Below are positions 26,425 through 35,630 of a DNA stretch of 64,000 nucleotides, in pieces. Position 1 is the stretch's first letter. Each line of letters starts with the position of its first letter. A program made the translations under genes and the position numbers. Below the pieces are notes generated by a model. That model did no database searches. It worked only from the letters and a program-made list of their open reading frames with translations, and was not told the DNA's origin. This stretch comes from Paracoccaceae bacterium (GTDB taxonomy: Bacteria; Pseudomonadota; Alphaproteobacteria; Rhodobacterales; Rhodobacteraceae): the NCBI GenBank assembly GCA_024742835.1, contig JANSXS010000008.1:36493-100492 (forward strand), read 5' to 3'.

Positions 26425-27983
26425 CTGACGAAGTCACATACGACACCGCTGGCGAGGTCGAGGTGATCAAGGGCAAGGCCGAGGAGGCCGCGCCCGAGCT
26501 GACCGGGGATCCCGGGCTTGGCTGTCATTCCGGCCACGATATGGAAAAAGCCGCGCGCATGGCCGGGCAGAGCGATCTGCTTGACCAATATGCAAAGGAC
26601 TATCCGCAAGGCCCGCATGACAAGCCGCAAAGCATGTGCCCCGCGTTCGGGTCGCTGCGCGTCGGCCTGCGGATGAAGCGGGTGGCGACGGTGCTGTCTG
26701 GCTCGGCCTGCTGTGTCTATGGGCTGACCTTTGTCAGCCATTTCTACGGCGCGCGCCGGTCGGTGGGCTATGTACCGTTCAATTCCGAATCGCTCGTCAC
26801 CGGCAAGCTGTTCGAGGATATCCGCGACGCGGTGCACGAACTGGCCGATCCGGACCGCTTTGACGCGGTGGTCGTGACCAACCTTTGCGTGCCCACCGCC
26901 AGTGGCGTGCCGCTGCGGCTGTTGCCGGAAGAGATCAATGGCGTGCGGATCGTGGGGATCGACGTGCCGGGTTTCGGCATTCCGACCCATGCCGAGGCCA
27001 AGGATGTACTGGCCGGTGCGATGCTGAATTATGCCCGCCGCGAAGCGCAGGCCGGGCCCGTCGCCGCCCCTGACGGGGGCGTCTCCGACAGGCCGACTGT
27101 CACGCTTTTGGGCGAGATGTTCCCCGCCGACCCGATGATGATCGGCCAGATGCTGGCCCCGATGGGCCTGGCCGCCGGACCCGTGGTTCCCTGCCGCGAG
27201 TGGCGAGAGCTTTATGCCGCGCTTGATTGCGGCGCGGTCGCGGCGATCCATCCCTTCTACACCGCCGCCGTGCGCGAATTCCAGGCCGCTGGCCGCCCTG
27301 TTCTGGGCTCGGCTCCCGTGGGCCGCGAGGGCACCGCCGATTGGCTGGCCGCGATTGGCGACAGTTTCGGCGTGGCCGCAGATAAGGTTGCCGCGGCACA
27401 AAACGCCTTTATCCCCGCCATCGACGCCGCGTTGAACGCAGCACCCATCAAGGGCACGATCACGCTGTCGGGCTATGAGGGCAGCGAATTGCTGGTCGCG
27501 CGCCTGTTGATCGAAAGCGGCGCGGATGTGCCCTATGTCGGCACCGCCTGTCCGAAAACTCCCTGGTCAGAAGCCGATGCCGAATGGCTGCGCGCCAAGG
27601 GTGTCACGGTGAAATTCCGCGCCTCGCTTGAAGATGACTGTTCCGCGATGGCAGGGATCAAGCCCGATCTGGCCATCGGCACCACGCCTGTGGTGCAGAA
27701 GGCCAAAGAGCTGGGCATCCCCGGTCTTTACTTCACCAACCTGATTTCCGCGCGGCCCCTGATGGGACCGGCGGGTGCCGGCTCCTTGGGCGAGGTGGTG
27801 AATGCCGCCATCGCCAACAAAGACCGCATGGATCACATGAAGGCGTTTTTCGAGGGTGTCGGCACGGGTGAGACCGCCGGGGTCTGGGAAGGCGCGCCGA
27901 ATGTGCGCGAGGATTTCCGGGCGATGAACGTCAAGAAGCTCGAAAAAGCCGCACGCGCCCGAAAAGCGCAGGAGATGATATGA
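26421..27983 (+). CDS. bchY: Chlorophyllide a reductase subunit Y
   Basis: 520 residues, NifD-like. The cysteines of the N-terminal cluster region are visible in DPGLGCHSGHD, QSMCPAFG and SACCVYGLTF. With BchZ it forms the catalytic heterotetramer that receives electrons from BchX. The start shares ATGA with the preceding small ORF. Confidence 0.96.
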   Translation: MTDEVTYDTAGEVEVIKGKAEEAAPELTGDPGLGCHSGHDMEKAARMAGQSDLLDQYAKDYPQGPHDKPQSMCPAFGSLRVGLRMKRVATVLSGSACCVYGLTFVSHFYGARRSVGYVPFNSESLVTGKLFEDIRDAVHELADPDRFDAVVVTNLCVPTASGVPLRLLPEEINGVRIVGIDVPGFGIPTHAEAKDVLAGAMLNYARREAQAGPVAAPDGGVSDRPTVTLLGEMFPADPMMIGQMLAPMGLAAGPVVPCREWRELYAALDCGAVAAIHPFYTAAVREFQAAGRPVLGSAPVGREGTADWLAAIGDSFGVAADKVAAAQNAFIPAIDAALNAAPIKGTITLSGYEGSELLVARLLIESGADVPYVGTACPKTPWSEADAEWLRAKGVTVKFRASLEDDCSAMAGIKPDLAIGTTPVVQKAKELGIPGLYFTNLISARPLMGPAGAGSLGEVVNAAIANKDRMDHMKAFFEGVGTGETAGVWEGAPNVREDFRAMNVKKLEKAARARKAQEMI

Positions 27984-28120
27984 TGACGGTGAAATATGAA
28001 TATATTTCGCCGCGCGCGGGAAAGCGATTGGCGTTGCCAATTGTGGCCGCGCTCCGTGGAGGTTTTGTCACCCAGAGATCCCGGATCACGTCCGGGATCA
28101 CGGGGGGCGCGCCATGCTAA
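27980..28120 (+). CDS. Small ORF in the bchY-bchZ spacer (46 residues)
   Basis: An ATG overlapping the bchY stop opens 46 codons that run through the spacer palindrome and end just inside bchZ (TAA at 28118-28120). The reading [17 protein letters not shown] has no family I know. The final third is encoded by the palindrome itself, so this may be a chance frame. Confidence 0.22.
   Translation: MMTVKYEYISPRAGKRLALPIVAALRGGFVTQRSRITSGITGGAPC
28077..28099. repeat. Palindromic element between bchY and bchZ
   Basis: GATCCCGGA and TCCGGGATC form a perfect 9-bp stem around a TCACG loop. No T-run follows. Its shape is that of short dispersed palindromes common between genes in alphaproteobacteria. 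It sits within an otherwise tightly packed operon, where bchY and bchZ would be expected to touch. Confidence 0.65.
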
Positions 28121-29598
28121 TCCAGGATCATGATCGCGCGGGCGGCTATTGGGGGGCGGTATACGCCTTTTGCGCCGTCAAGGGTTTGCAGGTGGTGATC
28201 GACGGCCCCGTAGGCTGCGAGAACCTGCCGGTCACATCGGTCCTGCATTACACAGATGCGCTGCCACCGCATGAATTGCCCATCGTGGTGACGGGCCTTG
28301 CCGAGGGTGAGATGGGCGCGGGCACCGAAGAGGCGATGAAACGCGCCTGGGGTACGCTCGATCCCGCCTTGCCTGCCGTTGTCGTCACTGGCTCAATCGC
28401 CGAGATGATTGGCGGGGGCGTCACGCCGCAGGGCACGAATATCCAGCGGTTTTTGCCGCGCACCATCGACGAGGATCAATGGCAGGCCGCTGACCGCGCG
28501 ATGACCTGGCTCTTCACCGAATGGGGCATGACCAAGGGTCGGATGCCCAAGGAAAAGAAGCGCGAAGAGCATGACAAGCCACGCGTCAATATCCTTGGCC
28601 CGATGTACGGCACGTTCAACATGCCCTCCGACCTGCACGAGATTCGCCGCCTGGTCGAGGGGATCGGCGCCGAGGTCAACATGGTGATGCCGCTTGGCGC
28701 GCATCTGGCCGAAATGCGCGATCTGGTGAACGCCGATGTGAATATCTGCATGTATCGCGAGTTCGGTCGGGGCCTCTGCGAGGTTCTGGGCAAGCCCTAT
28801 CTGCAAGCGCCCATCGGCGTGGAAAGCACGACGAAATTCCTGCAAAAGCTGGGCCAGATGCTGGACTTGGATCCAGAGCCGTTCATCGCACAGGAAAAGC
28901 ATTCCACGATCAAGCCGGTGTGGGATCTTTGGCGCTCTGTGACGCAGGATTTCTTTGCCACGGCCAGTTTCGGTATCGTGGCCAACGAGACTTATGCGCG
29001 GGGCATCCGCAATTTCCTGGAAAATGATCTGGGGCTGCCTTGCGCCTTTGCCGTAGCGCGCTGCGCGGGCAAGAAGACCAACAATGAGGAAGTGCGCGCC
29101 TTTATCCATCAAAAGCGTCCGCTGATCCTGATGGGGTCGATCAACGAAAAGATGTACCTTGCCGAGATGAGCGCGGGACATGGGCCGAAGCCGGCCTTTA
29201 TCCCCGCGTCGTTCCCCGGTGCGGCCATCCGGCGGGCCACCGGCACGCCGATGATGGGCTATGCGGGGGCGACGTATCTTGTGCAGGAGGTCTGCAACGG
29301 GCTGTTCGATGCGCCGTTCCACATCCTGCCGCTGGGGTCGGAGATGGACGCGACCCAAGCCACGCCGACACCGCTGCGCCGCGATTTCCCATGGGATGCC
29401 GACGCGCAGGCCGAGCTTGACCGCGTGGTGGCAAGCCATCCGATCCTGACCCGCATTTCTGCCGCCAAGACCCTGCGCGACGCGGCCGAAGAGGCCGCGC
29501 TGCGCCAGGGCGACGAACGTGTCGTGCTGGAAACCGTCCAAGCCATTTCGCCCCGTATGTCCGGGGACACCGAGCAAACAGAAGGAGAGATCACATGA
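28114..29598 (+). CDS. bchZ: Chlorophyllide a reductase subunit Z
   Basis: 494 residues, NifK-like, beginning [19 protein letters not shown] with the [12 protein letters not shown] cysteine segment and [12 protein letters not shown] loop. Partner of BchY. The stop overlaps the pufQ start (ATGA). In Rhodobacter the puf promoter and its regulatory sites lie inside the 3' part of this gene, and the same is likely here. Confidence 0.97.
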   Translation: MLIQDHDRAGGYWGAVYAFCAVKGLQVVIDGPVGCENLPVTSVLHYTDALPPHELPIVVTGLAEGEMGAGTEEAMKRAWGTLDPALPAVVVTGSIAEMIGGGVTPQGTNIQRFLPRTIDEDQWQAADRAMTWLFTEWGMTKGRMPKEKKREEHDKPRVNILGPMYGTFNMPSDLHEIRRLVEGIGAEVNMVMPLGAHLAEMRDLVNADVNICMYREFGRGLCEVLGKPYLQAPIGVESTTKFLQKLGQMLDLDPEPFIAQEKHSTIKPVWDLWRSVTQDFFATASFGIVANETYARGIRNFLENDLGLPCAFAVARCAGKKTNNEEVRAFIHQKRPLILMGSINEKMYLAEMSAGHGPKPAFIPASFPGAAIRRATGTPMMGYAGATYLVQEVCNGLFDAPFHILPLGSEMDATQATPTPLRRDFPWDADAQAELDRVVASHPILTRISAAKTLRDAAEEAALRQGDERVVLETVQAISPRMSGDTEQTEGEIT

Positions 29599-29822
29599 CT
29601 GATCTGACATCCAACCCGCCGCCCCGCATGAGCGTGAGCCGCCGCCGCCGTACCGCGGAATTCCGGCTGTATTTCACCCTCATCTTCGTTGCCGCCATCC
29701 CGTTCGGGACGGTGAGTTGGCTGCGGGACATCGTTCGTCTGCAAACGCTGAACATCCGGGGGCCGCTGGCGCGGGCCTGGGCCGAGGCGGATCGCATGAC
29801 ACCCCTGATTTTCTCGGCCTGA
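29595..29822 (+). CDS. pufQ: PufQ, bacteriochlorophyll synthesis/assembly factor
   Basis: 75 residues. A basic N-terminus ([17 protein letters not shown]) leads into one membrane helix and the closing [18 protein letters not shown] typical of PufQ. In Rhodobacter it stimulates bacteriochlorophyll formation, perhaps as a tetrapyrrole carrier. It overlaps bchZ and precedes pufB by 129 bp. Confidence 0.93.
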   Translation: MTDLTSNPPPRMSVSRRRRTAEFRLYFTLIFVAAIPFGTVSWLRDIVRLQTLNIRGPLARAWAEADRMTPLIFSA

Positions 29823-29951
29823 CCTTCGGGTCAGTTCGAGAAATTCGTTCTGCTTCCGCTTTTGGGCGGGCAGAGGCCCGAGGATCTTTGATCCAAGGGT
29901 TACCCGGCCGCGGGGTTCGCGGCTTCAGCATAACATTCCGGAGGAAAGTTC
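29823..29951 (+). promoter_or_regulatory. pufQ-pufB spacer with small hairpins
   Basis: The 129-bp leader of pufB contains GGATC-TTT-GATCC (29882-29894) and GCCGCG/CGCGGC around a GGGTT loop (29907-29923), then a strong GGAGGAAA ribosome site. In Rhodobacter this region is an mRNA processing point that yields the abundant pufBA message; the hairpins fit such a 5' stabiliser. Confidence 0.45.
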
Positions 29952-30101
29952 ATGGCTGATAATACTGACCTGTCGTTCACAGGTCTCACTGACGAGCAAG
30001 CCCAGGAGCTGCACTCGGTATATATGAGCGGCCTTTGGCTGTTCGCACTGATTGCATTGGTTGCACATATCGCAACCTACATCTGGGCCCCCTGGTTCTA
30101 A
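29952..30101 (+). CDS. pufB: Light-harvesting 1 beta polypeptide
   Basis: 49 residues, a normal LH1 beta length. [20 protein letters not shown] precedes one membrane helix. The bacteriochlorophyll-ligand His is at 39 ([15 protein letters not shown]), with the conserved second His at 21. It pairs with PufA in the ring around the reaction centre. Strong ribosome site upstream. Confidence 0.97.
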   Translation: MADNTDLSFTGLTDEQAQELHSVYMSGLWLFALIALVAHIATYIWAPWF

Positions 30102-30115
30102 GGAAGGATCAAAAA

Positions 30116-30280
30116 ATGTCGAAGTTCTACAAGATCTGGCTGATTTTCGATCCGCGCCGCGTGTTTGTCGCACAGGGCGCATTCCTGTTCCTTTTGGCCG
30201 CGATGATCCACCTGGTGGTTCTGTCGAATGGCGTCAACTGGTTCGAGAATGCGGCCGCGTCGCGCGCTGCAGTCGAGTGA
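30116..30280 (+). CDS. pufA: Light-harvesting 1 alpha polypeptide
   Basis: 54 residues from ATG 30116, 14 bp after pufB. The N-terminal [18 protein letters not shown] signature and the ligand His at 32 ([10 protein letters not shown]) define an LH1 alpha chain. It is followed by a strong hairpin that probably protects the pufBA message. Confidence 0.97.
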   Translation: MSKFYKIWLIFDPRRVFVAQGAFLFLLAAMIHLVVLSNGVNWFENAAASRAAVE

Positions 30281-30308
30281 TCCAGGGAGCATTCGCTTCT
30301 TGAAGATA

Positions 30309-30339
30309 GTTGCGGGCGGCAGCGGATGTCGCCCGCAAC
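30309..30339 (+). promoter_or_regulatory. Intercistronic mRNA hairpin between pufA and pufL
   Basis: GTTGCGGGCG and CGCCCGCAAC form a perfect 10-bp stem with an 11-base loop, 28 bp after the pufA stop, with no T-run. It matches the well-known Rhodobacter arrangement in which a hairpin here shields pufBA mRNA from 3' decay, giving more LH1 than reaction centre subunits. Confidence 0.8.
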
Positions 30340-30402
30340 AAACAAAAATTAAGACTGACGGCTCGACCCTGACAGGCCCGGCCGAAAACGCGGAGAGAAA
30401 CA

Positions 30403-31242
30403 ATGGCGTTGCTCAGCTTTGAGAGAAAGTATCGGGTCCGCGGAGGGACGTTGATCGGAGGCGATCTTTTCGACTTCTGGGTCGGACCTTTTTATGTGGG
30501 ATTTTTCGGGGTTCTGGGAGCGTTCTTTTCGCTGCTCGGCACGATCCTGATTTTCTGGGGTGCGGCCCACCAGGGGACATTCAATCCCTGGCTAATCAAT
30601 ATTGCACCGCCTGACCTGAGTTACGGTCTGGGTGCTGCACCGCTCATGGAGGGCGGGCTTTGGCAGATCATCACGATCTGTGCGATTGGCGCCTTCAGCT
30701 GCTGGGCGCTGCGCGAGGTGGAAATCTGCCGCAAGCTGGGCATGGGGTATCATGTGCCTTTCGCCTTCAGCGTCGCGATTTTCGCCTATGTCACGCTGGT
30801 GGTGTTCCGGCCGGTCCTTATGGGGGCCTGGGGGCACGCATTTCCCTACGGGATCTTCAGCCACCTCGATTGGGTGAGCAATACCGGCTATGCCTATCTG
30901 CACTTCCATTACAACCCGGCGCATATGCTGGCGGTGACCTTCTTTTTCACCACCACGCTGGCACTGGCGCTGCATGGCGGCCTGATCCTTTCGGCTGCCA
31001 ATCCCGAGAAGGGCGAAGAAATGAAGACGCCCGACCACGAGGACACGTTTTTCCGTGACTTCATCGGCTATTCGGTCGGCACGCTGGGCATTCACCGCGT
31101 CGGTCTTCTTCTCGCGCTCAATGCCGGTTTCTGGTCGGCGATTTGTATCATCATCTCTGGACCCGCGTGGACCAAGGGGTGGCCCGAGTGGTGGAACTGG
31201 TGGCTTGAGCTGCCGATCTGGCCCTCGCAGATGGGGATATAA
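30403..31242 (+). CDS. pufL: Photosynthetic reaction centre L subunit
   Basis: 279 residues with five membrane helices. The PufL opening [19 protein letters not shown], the [17 protein letters not shown] loop, the His ligands in [14 protein letters not shown] (special-pair side) and the iron-site His in LALHGG and LGIHRVG are all present. It forms the photochemical core with PufM. Confidence 0.98.
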   Translation: MALLSFERKYRVRGGTLIGGDLFDFWVGPFYVGFFGVLGAFFSLLGTILIFWGAAHQGTFNPWLINIAPPDLSYGLGAAPLMEGGLWQIITICAIGAFSCWALREVEICRKLGMGYHVPFAFSVAIFAYVTLVVFRPVLMGAWGHAFPYGIFSHLDWVSNTGYAYLHFHYNPAHMLAVTFFFTTTLALALHGGLILSAANPEKGEEMKTPDHEDTFFRDFIGYSVGTLGIHRVGLLLALNAGFWSAICIIISGPAWTKGWPEWWNWWLELPIWPSQMGI

Positions 31243-31245
31243 CCG

Positions 31246-32232
31246 ATGATCGAATATCAGAACATATTCACCCAGGTTCAGGTTCAGGGCCCGCCCGAAT
31301 GGGGCATGGACAACGAAAACAACATGATGGAAGAGCGTGCGGGCAAGCCGTTCTTCTCCAAGCTGGTCGGCTTGATGGGCAATGCGCAGATCGGTCCGAT
31401 CTATCTGGGCTGGACCGGTCTTGTCAGCGTCGTCACATTCATTCTGGCCTTCAACATCGTCGGCCTGAACATGCTTGCACAGGTGGGCTGGTCCATTCCG
31501 GAATTCCTGCGTCAGGGGTTCTGGCTCGCGCTGGAACCGCCGGGGCCGGAGCATGGGCTGTCCATTCCGCCGCTCAATGATGGCGGCTGGTTCATCATCG
31601 CCAGCTTCTTCCTGCTTGTCAGCGTGATGACCTGGCTTATCCGCAGCTACCTGCTTGCGGTCGAGCACAAGATGGGCAAACACATCTTTTGGGCTTTCGC
31701 CTCTGCCATCTGGCTGATGCTTGTGCTCAACCTTTTCCGCCCGATCCTGATGGGGTCGTGGTCCGAGGCGGTGCCTTACGGCATCTTCCCGCACCTGGAC
31801 TGGACCACGGCGTTCTCGATCCGCTACGGCAACCTTTACTACAACCCGTTCCACTGCCTTTCGATCGTGTTCCTTTATGGCTCCACCCTGCTGTTCGCCA
31901 TGCACGGCGCGACCATCCTTGCCGTGACCCGCTATGGCGGCGACCGCGAGCTGGAGCAGATCGTCGACCGGGGCACCGCCACAGAGCGCGCTGCGCTGTT
32001 CTGGAGATGGACCATGGGCTTCAACGCCACGATGGAGGGGATTCACCGCTGGGCGTGGTGGTTCGCCGTGCTGACGCCGATCACTGGCGGCATCGGGATC
32101 CTTCTGACGGGCACCGTTGTGGACAACTGGTTCATCTGGGCCCAGGAGCACAATTTCGCGCCGATGTATGACGGCTCTTACGGCTACGAGTCCTACGGCT
32201 CTTACGAAGCCTTCATCGGCAAGGAGGACTGA
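31246..32232 (+). CDS. pufM: Photosynthetic reaction centre M subunit
   Basis: 328 residues, five membrane helices, 3 bp after pufL. It opens with [18 protein letters not shown] and contains the [11 protein letters not shown] loop, [15 protein letters not shown] with the special-pair His, and [20 protein letters not shown] with the non-heme iron His. The tail is rich in Tyr, Ser and Glu. No pufX follows; a cytochrome subunit does. Confidence 0.98.
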   Translation: MIEYQNIFTQVQVQGPPEWGMDNENNMMEERAGKPFFSKLVGLMGNAQIGPIYLGWTGLVSVVTFILAFNIVGLNMLAQVGWSIPEFLRQGFWLALEPPGPEHGLSIPPLNDGGWFIIASFFLLVSVMTWLIRSYLLAVEHKMGKHIFWAFASAIWLMLVLNLFRPILMGSWSEAVPYGIFPHLDWTTAFSIRYGNLYYNPFHCLSIVFLYGSTLLFAMHGATILAVTRYGGDRELEQIVDRGTATERAALFWRWTMGFNATMEGIHRWAWWFAVLTPITGGIGILLTGTVVDNWFIWAQEHNFAPMYDGSYGYESYGSYEAFIGKED

Positions 32233-32235
32233 TCC

Positions 32236-33354
32236 ATGTTTCCCAAATGGTTCATGAAGTGGAACAGAGAGAACCCCACGAATATCTACGCCCCCGCCAT
32301 TGCGGTGGGGGTCGTGGGAGCGGCGGTTTTCGTCGCGGCGTCCCTGGTGGCGATCGGTCAGCCCTATGCGACCGACAGCATGCAGACCGGCCCGCGCGGC
32401 ACAGGCATGTCGGTGCCGGAATTCGAGGCCGATCTGGCCACGCCGGACCCCGATATCGCTCTTTTGATCGAGGATGAGCCTTTTCTTCCCGAAGAGGGCG
32501 AGGAGCTGGCCGGCGACATCTATGAGAATGTCCAGGTTCTGGGCGATCTCACGGATGCCAATTTCAACCGGCTGATGGGGGCGATGACCCGCTGGGTCGC
32601 ACCCGAGCAAGGCTGCGCCTATTGCCACGGCGATGGCGATCTGGACACCTATGGTGAGGACAATCTGTACACCAAGGTTGTCGCGCGCCGGATGATCCAG
32701 ATGACCCAGAACATCAACGAGAACTGGGATGGTCACGTCAACGCAAACAAGGAGGTGGGCGTCACCTGCATGACCTGCCACCGTGGTGAAAACGTGCCAT
32801 CTGATATCTGGTTCAAGATCACGCCGGTGAACGAGCGTGTCGAGGGTTGGGCGGCTGTCCAGAACCGGGCCACGTCCCTTAGCCAGTATACCTCGCTGCC
32901 GTCGGATGCGCTTGAGGCGTATCTGCTCGACGATCAGGTGATCGGGGTGCATGATCTGGAAAGCCGGGTTGCCGGAATTCCGGGCGAGGATGGCTATCCG
33001 GGAATCCAGCAGGCCGAGCGGACCTATTCCTTGATGAACTACGTGTCGAATGCGTTGGGTGTGAACTGTGTCTTCTGTCACAATTCCCGCGCCTTCTACG
33101 ACGGGTCGCAAGTGACGCCGCAATGGGCGACAGAGTCGCTTGGTATCACCATGGTGCAAGAGATGAACAACGACTATCTCGTGCCGCTCAAGGATGTGTA
33201 CCCCGCCGAACGGCTTGGCCCCGTGCATCAGGACGCGCCCAAGGCGGCGTGCAAGACCTGCCACAAGGGCCATCAACAGCCGCTTCAGGGCGCGAACGTG
33301 ATCCAGTACTGGCCGGAACTCGCCACCACTGGCGCGCCTGACTACGGCCAGTAA
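32236..33354 (+). CDS. pufC: Reaction-centre tetraheme cytochrome c subunit
   Basis: 372 residues. Four heme motifs are visible in order: CAYCH, CMTCH, CVFCH and CKTCH. An uncleaved N-terminal membrane segment (about residues 18-40) anchors it, and no lipobox was seen. It sits on the periplasmic face and re-reduces the photo-oxidised special pair. Four CxxCH sites separate it from the triheme version known in Rhodovulum. Confidence 0.97.
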   Translation: MFPKWFMKWNRENPTNIYAPAIAVGVVGAAVFVAASLVAIGQPYATDSMQTGPRGTGMSVPEFEADLATPDPDIALLIEDEPFLPEEGEELAGDIYENVQVLGDLTDANFNRLMGAMTRWVAPEQGCAYCHGDGDLDTYGEDNLYTKVVARRMIQMTQNINENWDGHVNANKEVGVTCMTCHRGENVPSDIWFKITPVNERVEGWAAVQNRATSLSQYTSLPSDALEAYLLDDQVIGVHDLESRVAGIPGEDGYPGIQQAERTYSLMNYVSNALGVNCVFCHNSRAFYDGSQVTPQWATESLGITMVQEMNNDYLVPLKDVYPAERLGPVHQDAPKAACKTCHKGHQQPLQGANVIQYWPELATTGAPDYGQ

Positions 33355-33374
33355 TTCCGGAAAACATAATACAT

Positions 33375-33396
33375 GCGGGCCGGGTCACCGGCCCGC
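33375..33396 (+). terminator. Hairpin after pufC
   Basis: GCGGGCCGG and CCGGCCCGC form a perfect 9-bp stem with a GTCA loop, 20 bp after the pufC stop. There is no T-run, so it may act mainly as an RNA 3' stabiliser or a leaky end that lets some transcription reach dxs. Confidence 0.6.
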
Positions 33397-33504
33397 GTGA
33401 CAGCCAAGGACTGCCGCGCCGTCGCGCCCCGCCAGGAGCGGGCGACGCAAGAGCCACCTCGGGAATTGTCCTGAAAGGGTGGTGGCCTGAGGGAGGGCGC
33501 GACC

Positions 33505-35430
33505 ATGACCAATCATACCAACACACCGCTTCTGGACCGCGTGGCCGGTCCCGCCGACCTGCGACAGATGCCCGATGATGATCTTAGGCAACTGGCCAAT
33601 GAGCTGCGCTCCGAGGTCATTTCGGCGGTGTCGGAAACCGGCGGGCATCTGGGATCGTCGCTGGGTGTCGTGGAATTGGCGGTTGCGATTCATTCGGTGT
33701 TCAACACGCCCATGGACAAGTTGGTCTGGGACGTTGGCCATCAATGCTATCCCCACAAGATCCTGACCGGACGGCGCGACCGCATCCGCACCCTGCGCCA
33801 AAAGGATGGGCTTTCGGGCTTTACCAAGCGTAGCGAAAGCGAATTTGATCCGTTCGGCGCGGCGCACAGCTCTACCTCCATTTCCGCCGCACTCGGCTTT
33901 GCCGTGGGACGCGACATGGGCCAGCCGACGGGTGACGCGATTGCCGTCATCGGCGACGGCTCGATCAGCGCGGGCATGGCCTATGAGGCGATGAACAATG
34001 CCGGTGCCGAAGGCCGGCGGCTGTTCGTGATCCTTAACGACAATGAAATGAGCATCGCCCCTCCGGTCGGTGCGATGTCCTCCTATCTTAGCGGGCTTTA
34101 CGCCAACGAGCCGCTGGCGCGTATCAAAAGTCTTGCCGAAGGGTTCGAGGCGGCGATGCCCGCCCCCATGCGCGAAAGCGCGAAGCGCGCGCGCCAGCTT
34201 GTGACCGGGCTGTCTGGCAGCGGCACGCTCTTTGAGGAACTGGGGTTCGAGTATGTCGGGCCGATTGACGGCCATGACATGAGCCAGCTTCTGCCCGTGC
34301 TGCGTGCGGCCCGGACCCGCGCCACGGGGCCGGTGCTGATCCATGTCTGTACCACCAAGGGCAAGGGCTATGCGCCCGCAGAGCAGAGCGCCGATCGCGG
34401 GCATGGCGTGTCCAAGTTCGATCCAGCCACCGGCGCGCAAGCCAAGAAGGCGGCAGGCGCGCCAAGCTATACGTCCGTCTTTGGTAACGCGTTGACCGCC
34501 GAGGCGGCGCGAGATCCCAAACTGGTGGCGGTGACGGCCGCGATGCCGGGCGGCACGGGGTTGGACATCATGGCCAAACGCTTTCCGGCTCGCGTGTTTG
34601 ACGTTGGCATTGCCGAACAACACGCCGTCACCTTTGCCGCCGGCATGGCGGCCAGTGGGCTGCGGCCCTTCTGCGCAATCTATTCCACCTTCCTGCAACG
34701 CGGCTACGACCAAGTGGTGCATGACGTGGCCTTGCAAGGCCTGCCGGTACGCTTCGCCATCGACCGCGCGGGGCTTGTCGGGGCCGACGGGCCGACCCAT
34801 GCGGGCGCGTTCGATATCGGCTATCTCGGCGCGCTGCCGGGCATGACCCTGATGGCCGCCGCAGACGAGGCGGAGCTGACCCATATGGTCGCCACCGCCG
34901 CCGCGCATGACGAGGGGCCGATCGCCTTTCGCTATCCGCGTGGTTCTGGCACCGGCGTCGAATTGCCCGAACGCGGAGAAGTGCTTCAAATCGGGAAGGG
35001 GCGTGTGCTTCGGGAAGGCACCGATATCGCACTTCTGTCTTACGGCACGCGCCTGGCCGAATGCCTTGTCGCCGCTGAAACGCTGGCTGCGCAGGGTATT
35101 TCAGTCACCGTCGCCGATGCCCGCTTTGCCAAGCCGCTGGACATGGATCTGATCGCACAACTGGCCCGGCATCACCGCGCCCTTGTCACCGTAGAGGAAG
35201 GCGCGCAAGGCGGCTTTGGCGCGATGGTGCTTCAGGCGCTGGCCGCGCGCGGCGCGTTTGACCGGGGGCTTGCGATCCGCCCCATGTGCCTGCCGGATCG
35301 CTATATCGACCATGCCAGCCCCGACGACATGTATGCCGATGCTGGCCTTGCAGCGGGGGATATCGCTGCAACCGCAGCCTCCGCACTTGGCCGCGCGGCA
35401 GAGGTAATCCCGCTCACGATTGCGCGCTGA
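33505..35430 (+). CDS. dxs: 1-deoxy-D-xylulose-5-phosphate synthase
   Basis: 641 residues. Thiamine-diphosphate motifs [18 protein letters not shown] (about residue 152) and the transketolase-type segments [33 protein letters not shown] region and FRYPRG are clear. It makes DXP, the entry of the MEP pathway that feeds carotenoids and the bacteriochlorophyll tail. The position right after puf is shared with Rhodobacter species, suggesting that isoprenoid supply is co-expressed with the pigment-protein genes. Confidence 0.97.
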   Translation: MTNHTNTPLLDRVAGPADLRQMPDDDLRQLANELRSEVISAVSETGGHLGSSLGVVELAVAIHSVFNTPMDKLVWDVGHQCYPHKILTGRRDRIRTLRQKDGLSGFTKRSESEFDPFGAAHSSTSISAALGFAVGRDMGQPTGDAIAVIGDGSISAGMAYEAMNNAGAEGRRLFVILNDNEMSIAPPVGAMSSYLSGLYANEPLARIKSLAEGFEAAMPAPMRESAKRARQLVTGLSGSGTLFEELGFEYVGPIDGHDMSQLLPVLRAARTRATGPVLIHVCTTKGKGYAPAEQSADRGHGVSKFDPATGAQAKKAAGAPSYTSVFGNALTAEAARDPKLVAVTAAMPGGTGLDIMAKRFPARVFDVGIAEQHAVTFAAGMAASGLRPFCAIYSTFLQRGYDQVVHDVALQGLPVRFAIDRAGLVGADGPTHAGAFDIGYLGALPGMTLMAAADEAELTHMVATAAAHDEGPIAFRYPRGSGTGVELPERGEVLQIGKGRVLREGTDIALLSYGTRLAECLVAAETLAAQGISVTVADARFAKPLDMDLIAQLARHHRALVTVEEGAQGGFGAMVLQALAARGAFDRGLAIRPMCLPDRYIDHASPDDMYADAGLAAGDIAATAASALGRAAEVIPLTIAR

Positions 35431-35630
35431 ACTCGATCAATTAAAGCGTTCCGCCTGTTAACCCGAGACATCGGTTAAAAGCGGAACGCGTACAACGATT
35501 AAACGGAGCGCTGCGTTTCGTGAAAATCTGTGATCCAGGTTTTTCGCGAAACGCCCTGGGTATGCAGCACCGGACAGCCGCCGTTTGCAAGGTTACACTT
35601 GGCCACGATGGCTCGCCCATGCCGAAAAGG
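35431..35630. repeat. dxs-metG convergent spacer with dispersed repeat and nested inverted repeats
   Basis: This 200-bp gap holds two palindromes. One is GCGTTCCGC/GCGGAACGC (35446-35454, 35481-35489) enclosing TTAACC/GGTTAA. The other is an imperfect 14-bp stem (35513-35526 with 35541-35554) around GCGTTTCG/CGAAACGC. Bases 35464-35556, read on the minus strand, match 42901-42991 at about 75 of 90 positions, so this is a copy of a dispersed intergenic repeat. It may also end transcription from both sides. Confidence 0.75.

Noticed and set aside
25962..27401. 479-codon minus-strand frame under bchX/bchY
   Set aside because: Antisense shadow without ribosome site or domains.
28393..29610. 405-codon minus-strand frame under bchZ
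   Set aside because: Antisense shadow of a clear reductase subunit.
30592..33276. 894-codon open frame on the minus strand across pufL, pufM and pufC
   Set aside because: Antisense shadow of three certain genes in high-GC codon usage; no recognisable domain and abnormal His/Arg/Gln-rich composition.
32233..33504. Search for a pufX gene after pufM
   Set aside because: pufC follows pufM by 3 bp and the space after pufC holds only a hairpin; no PufX-like helix protein is present.
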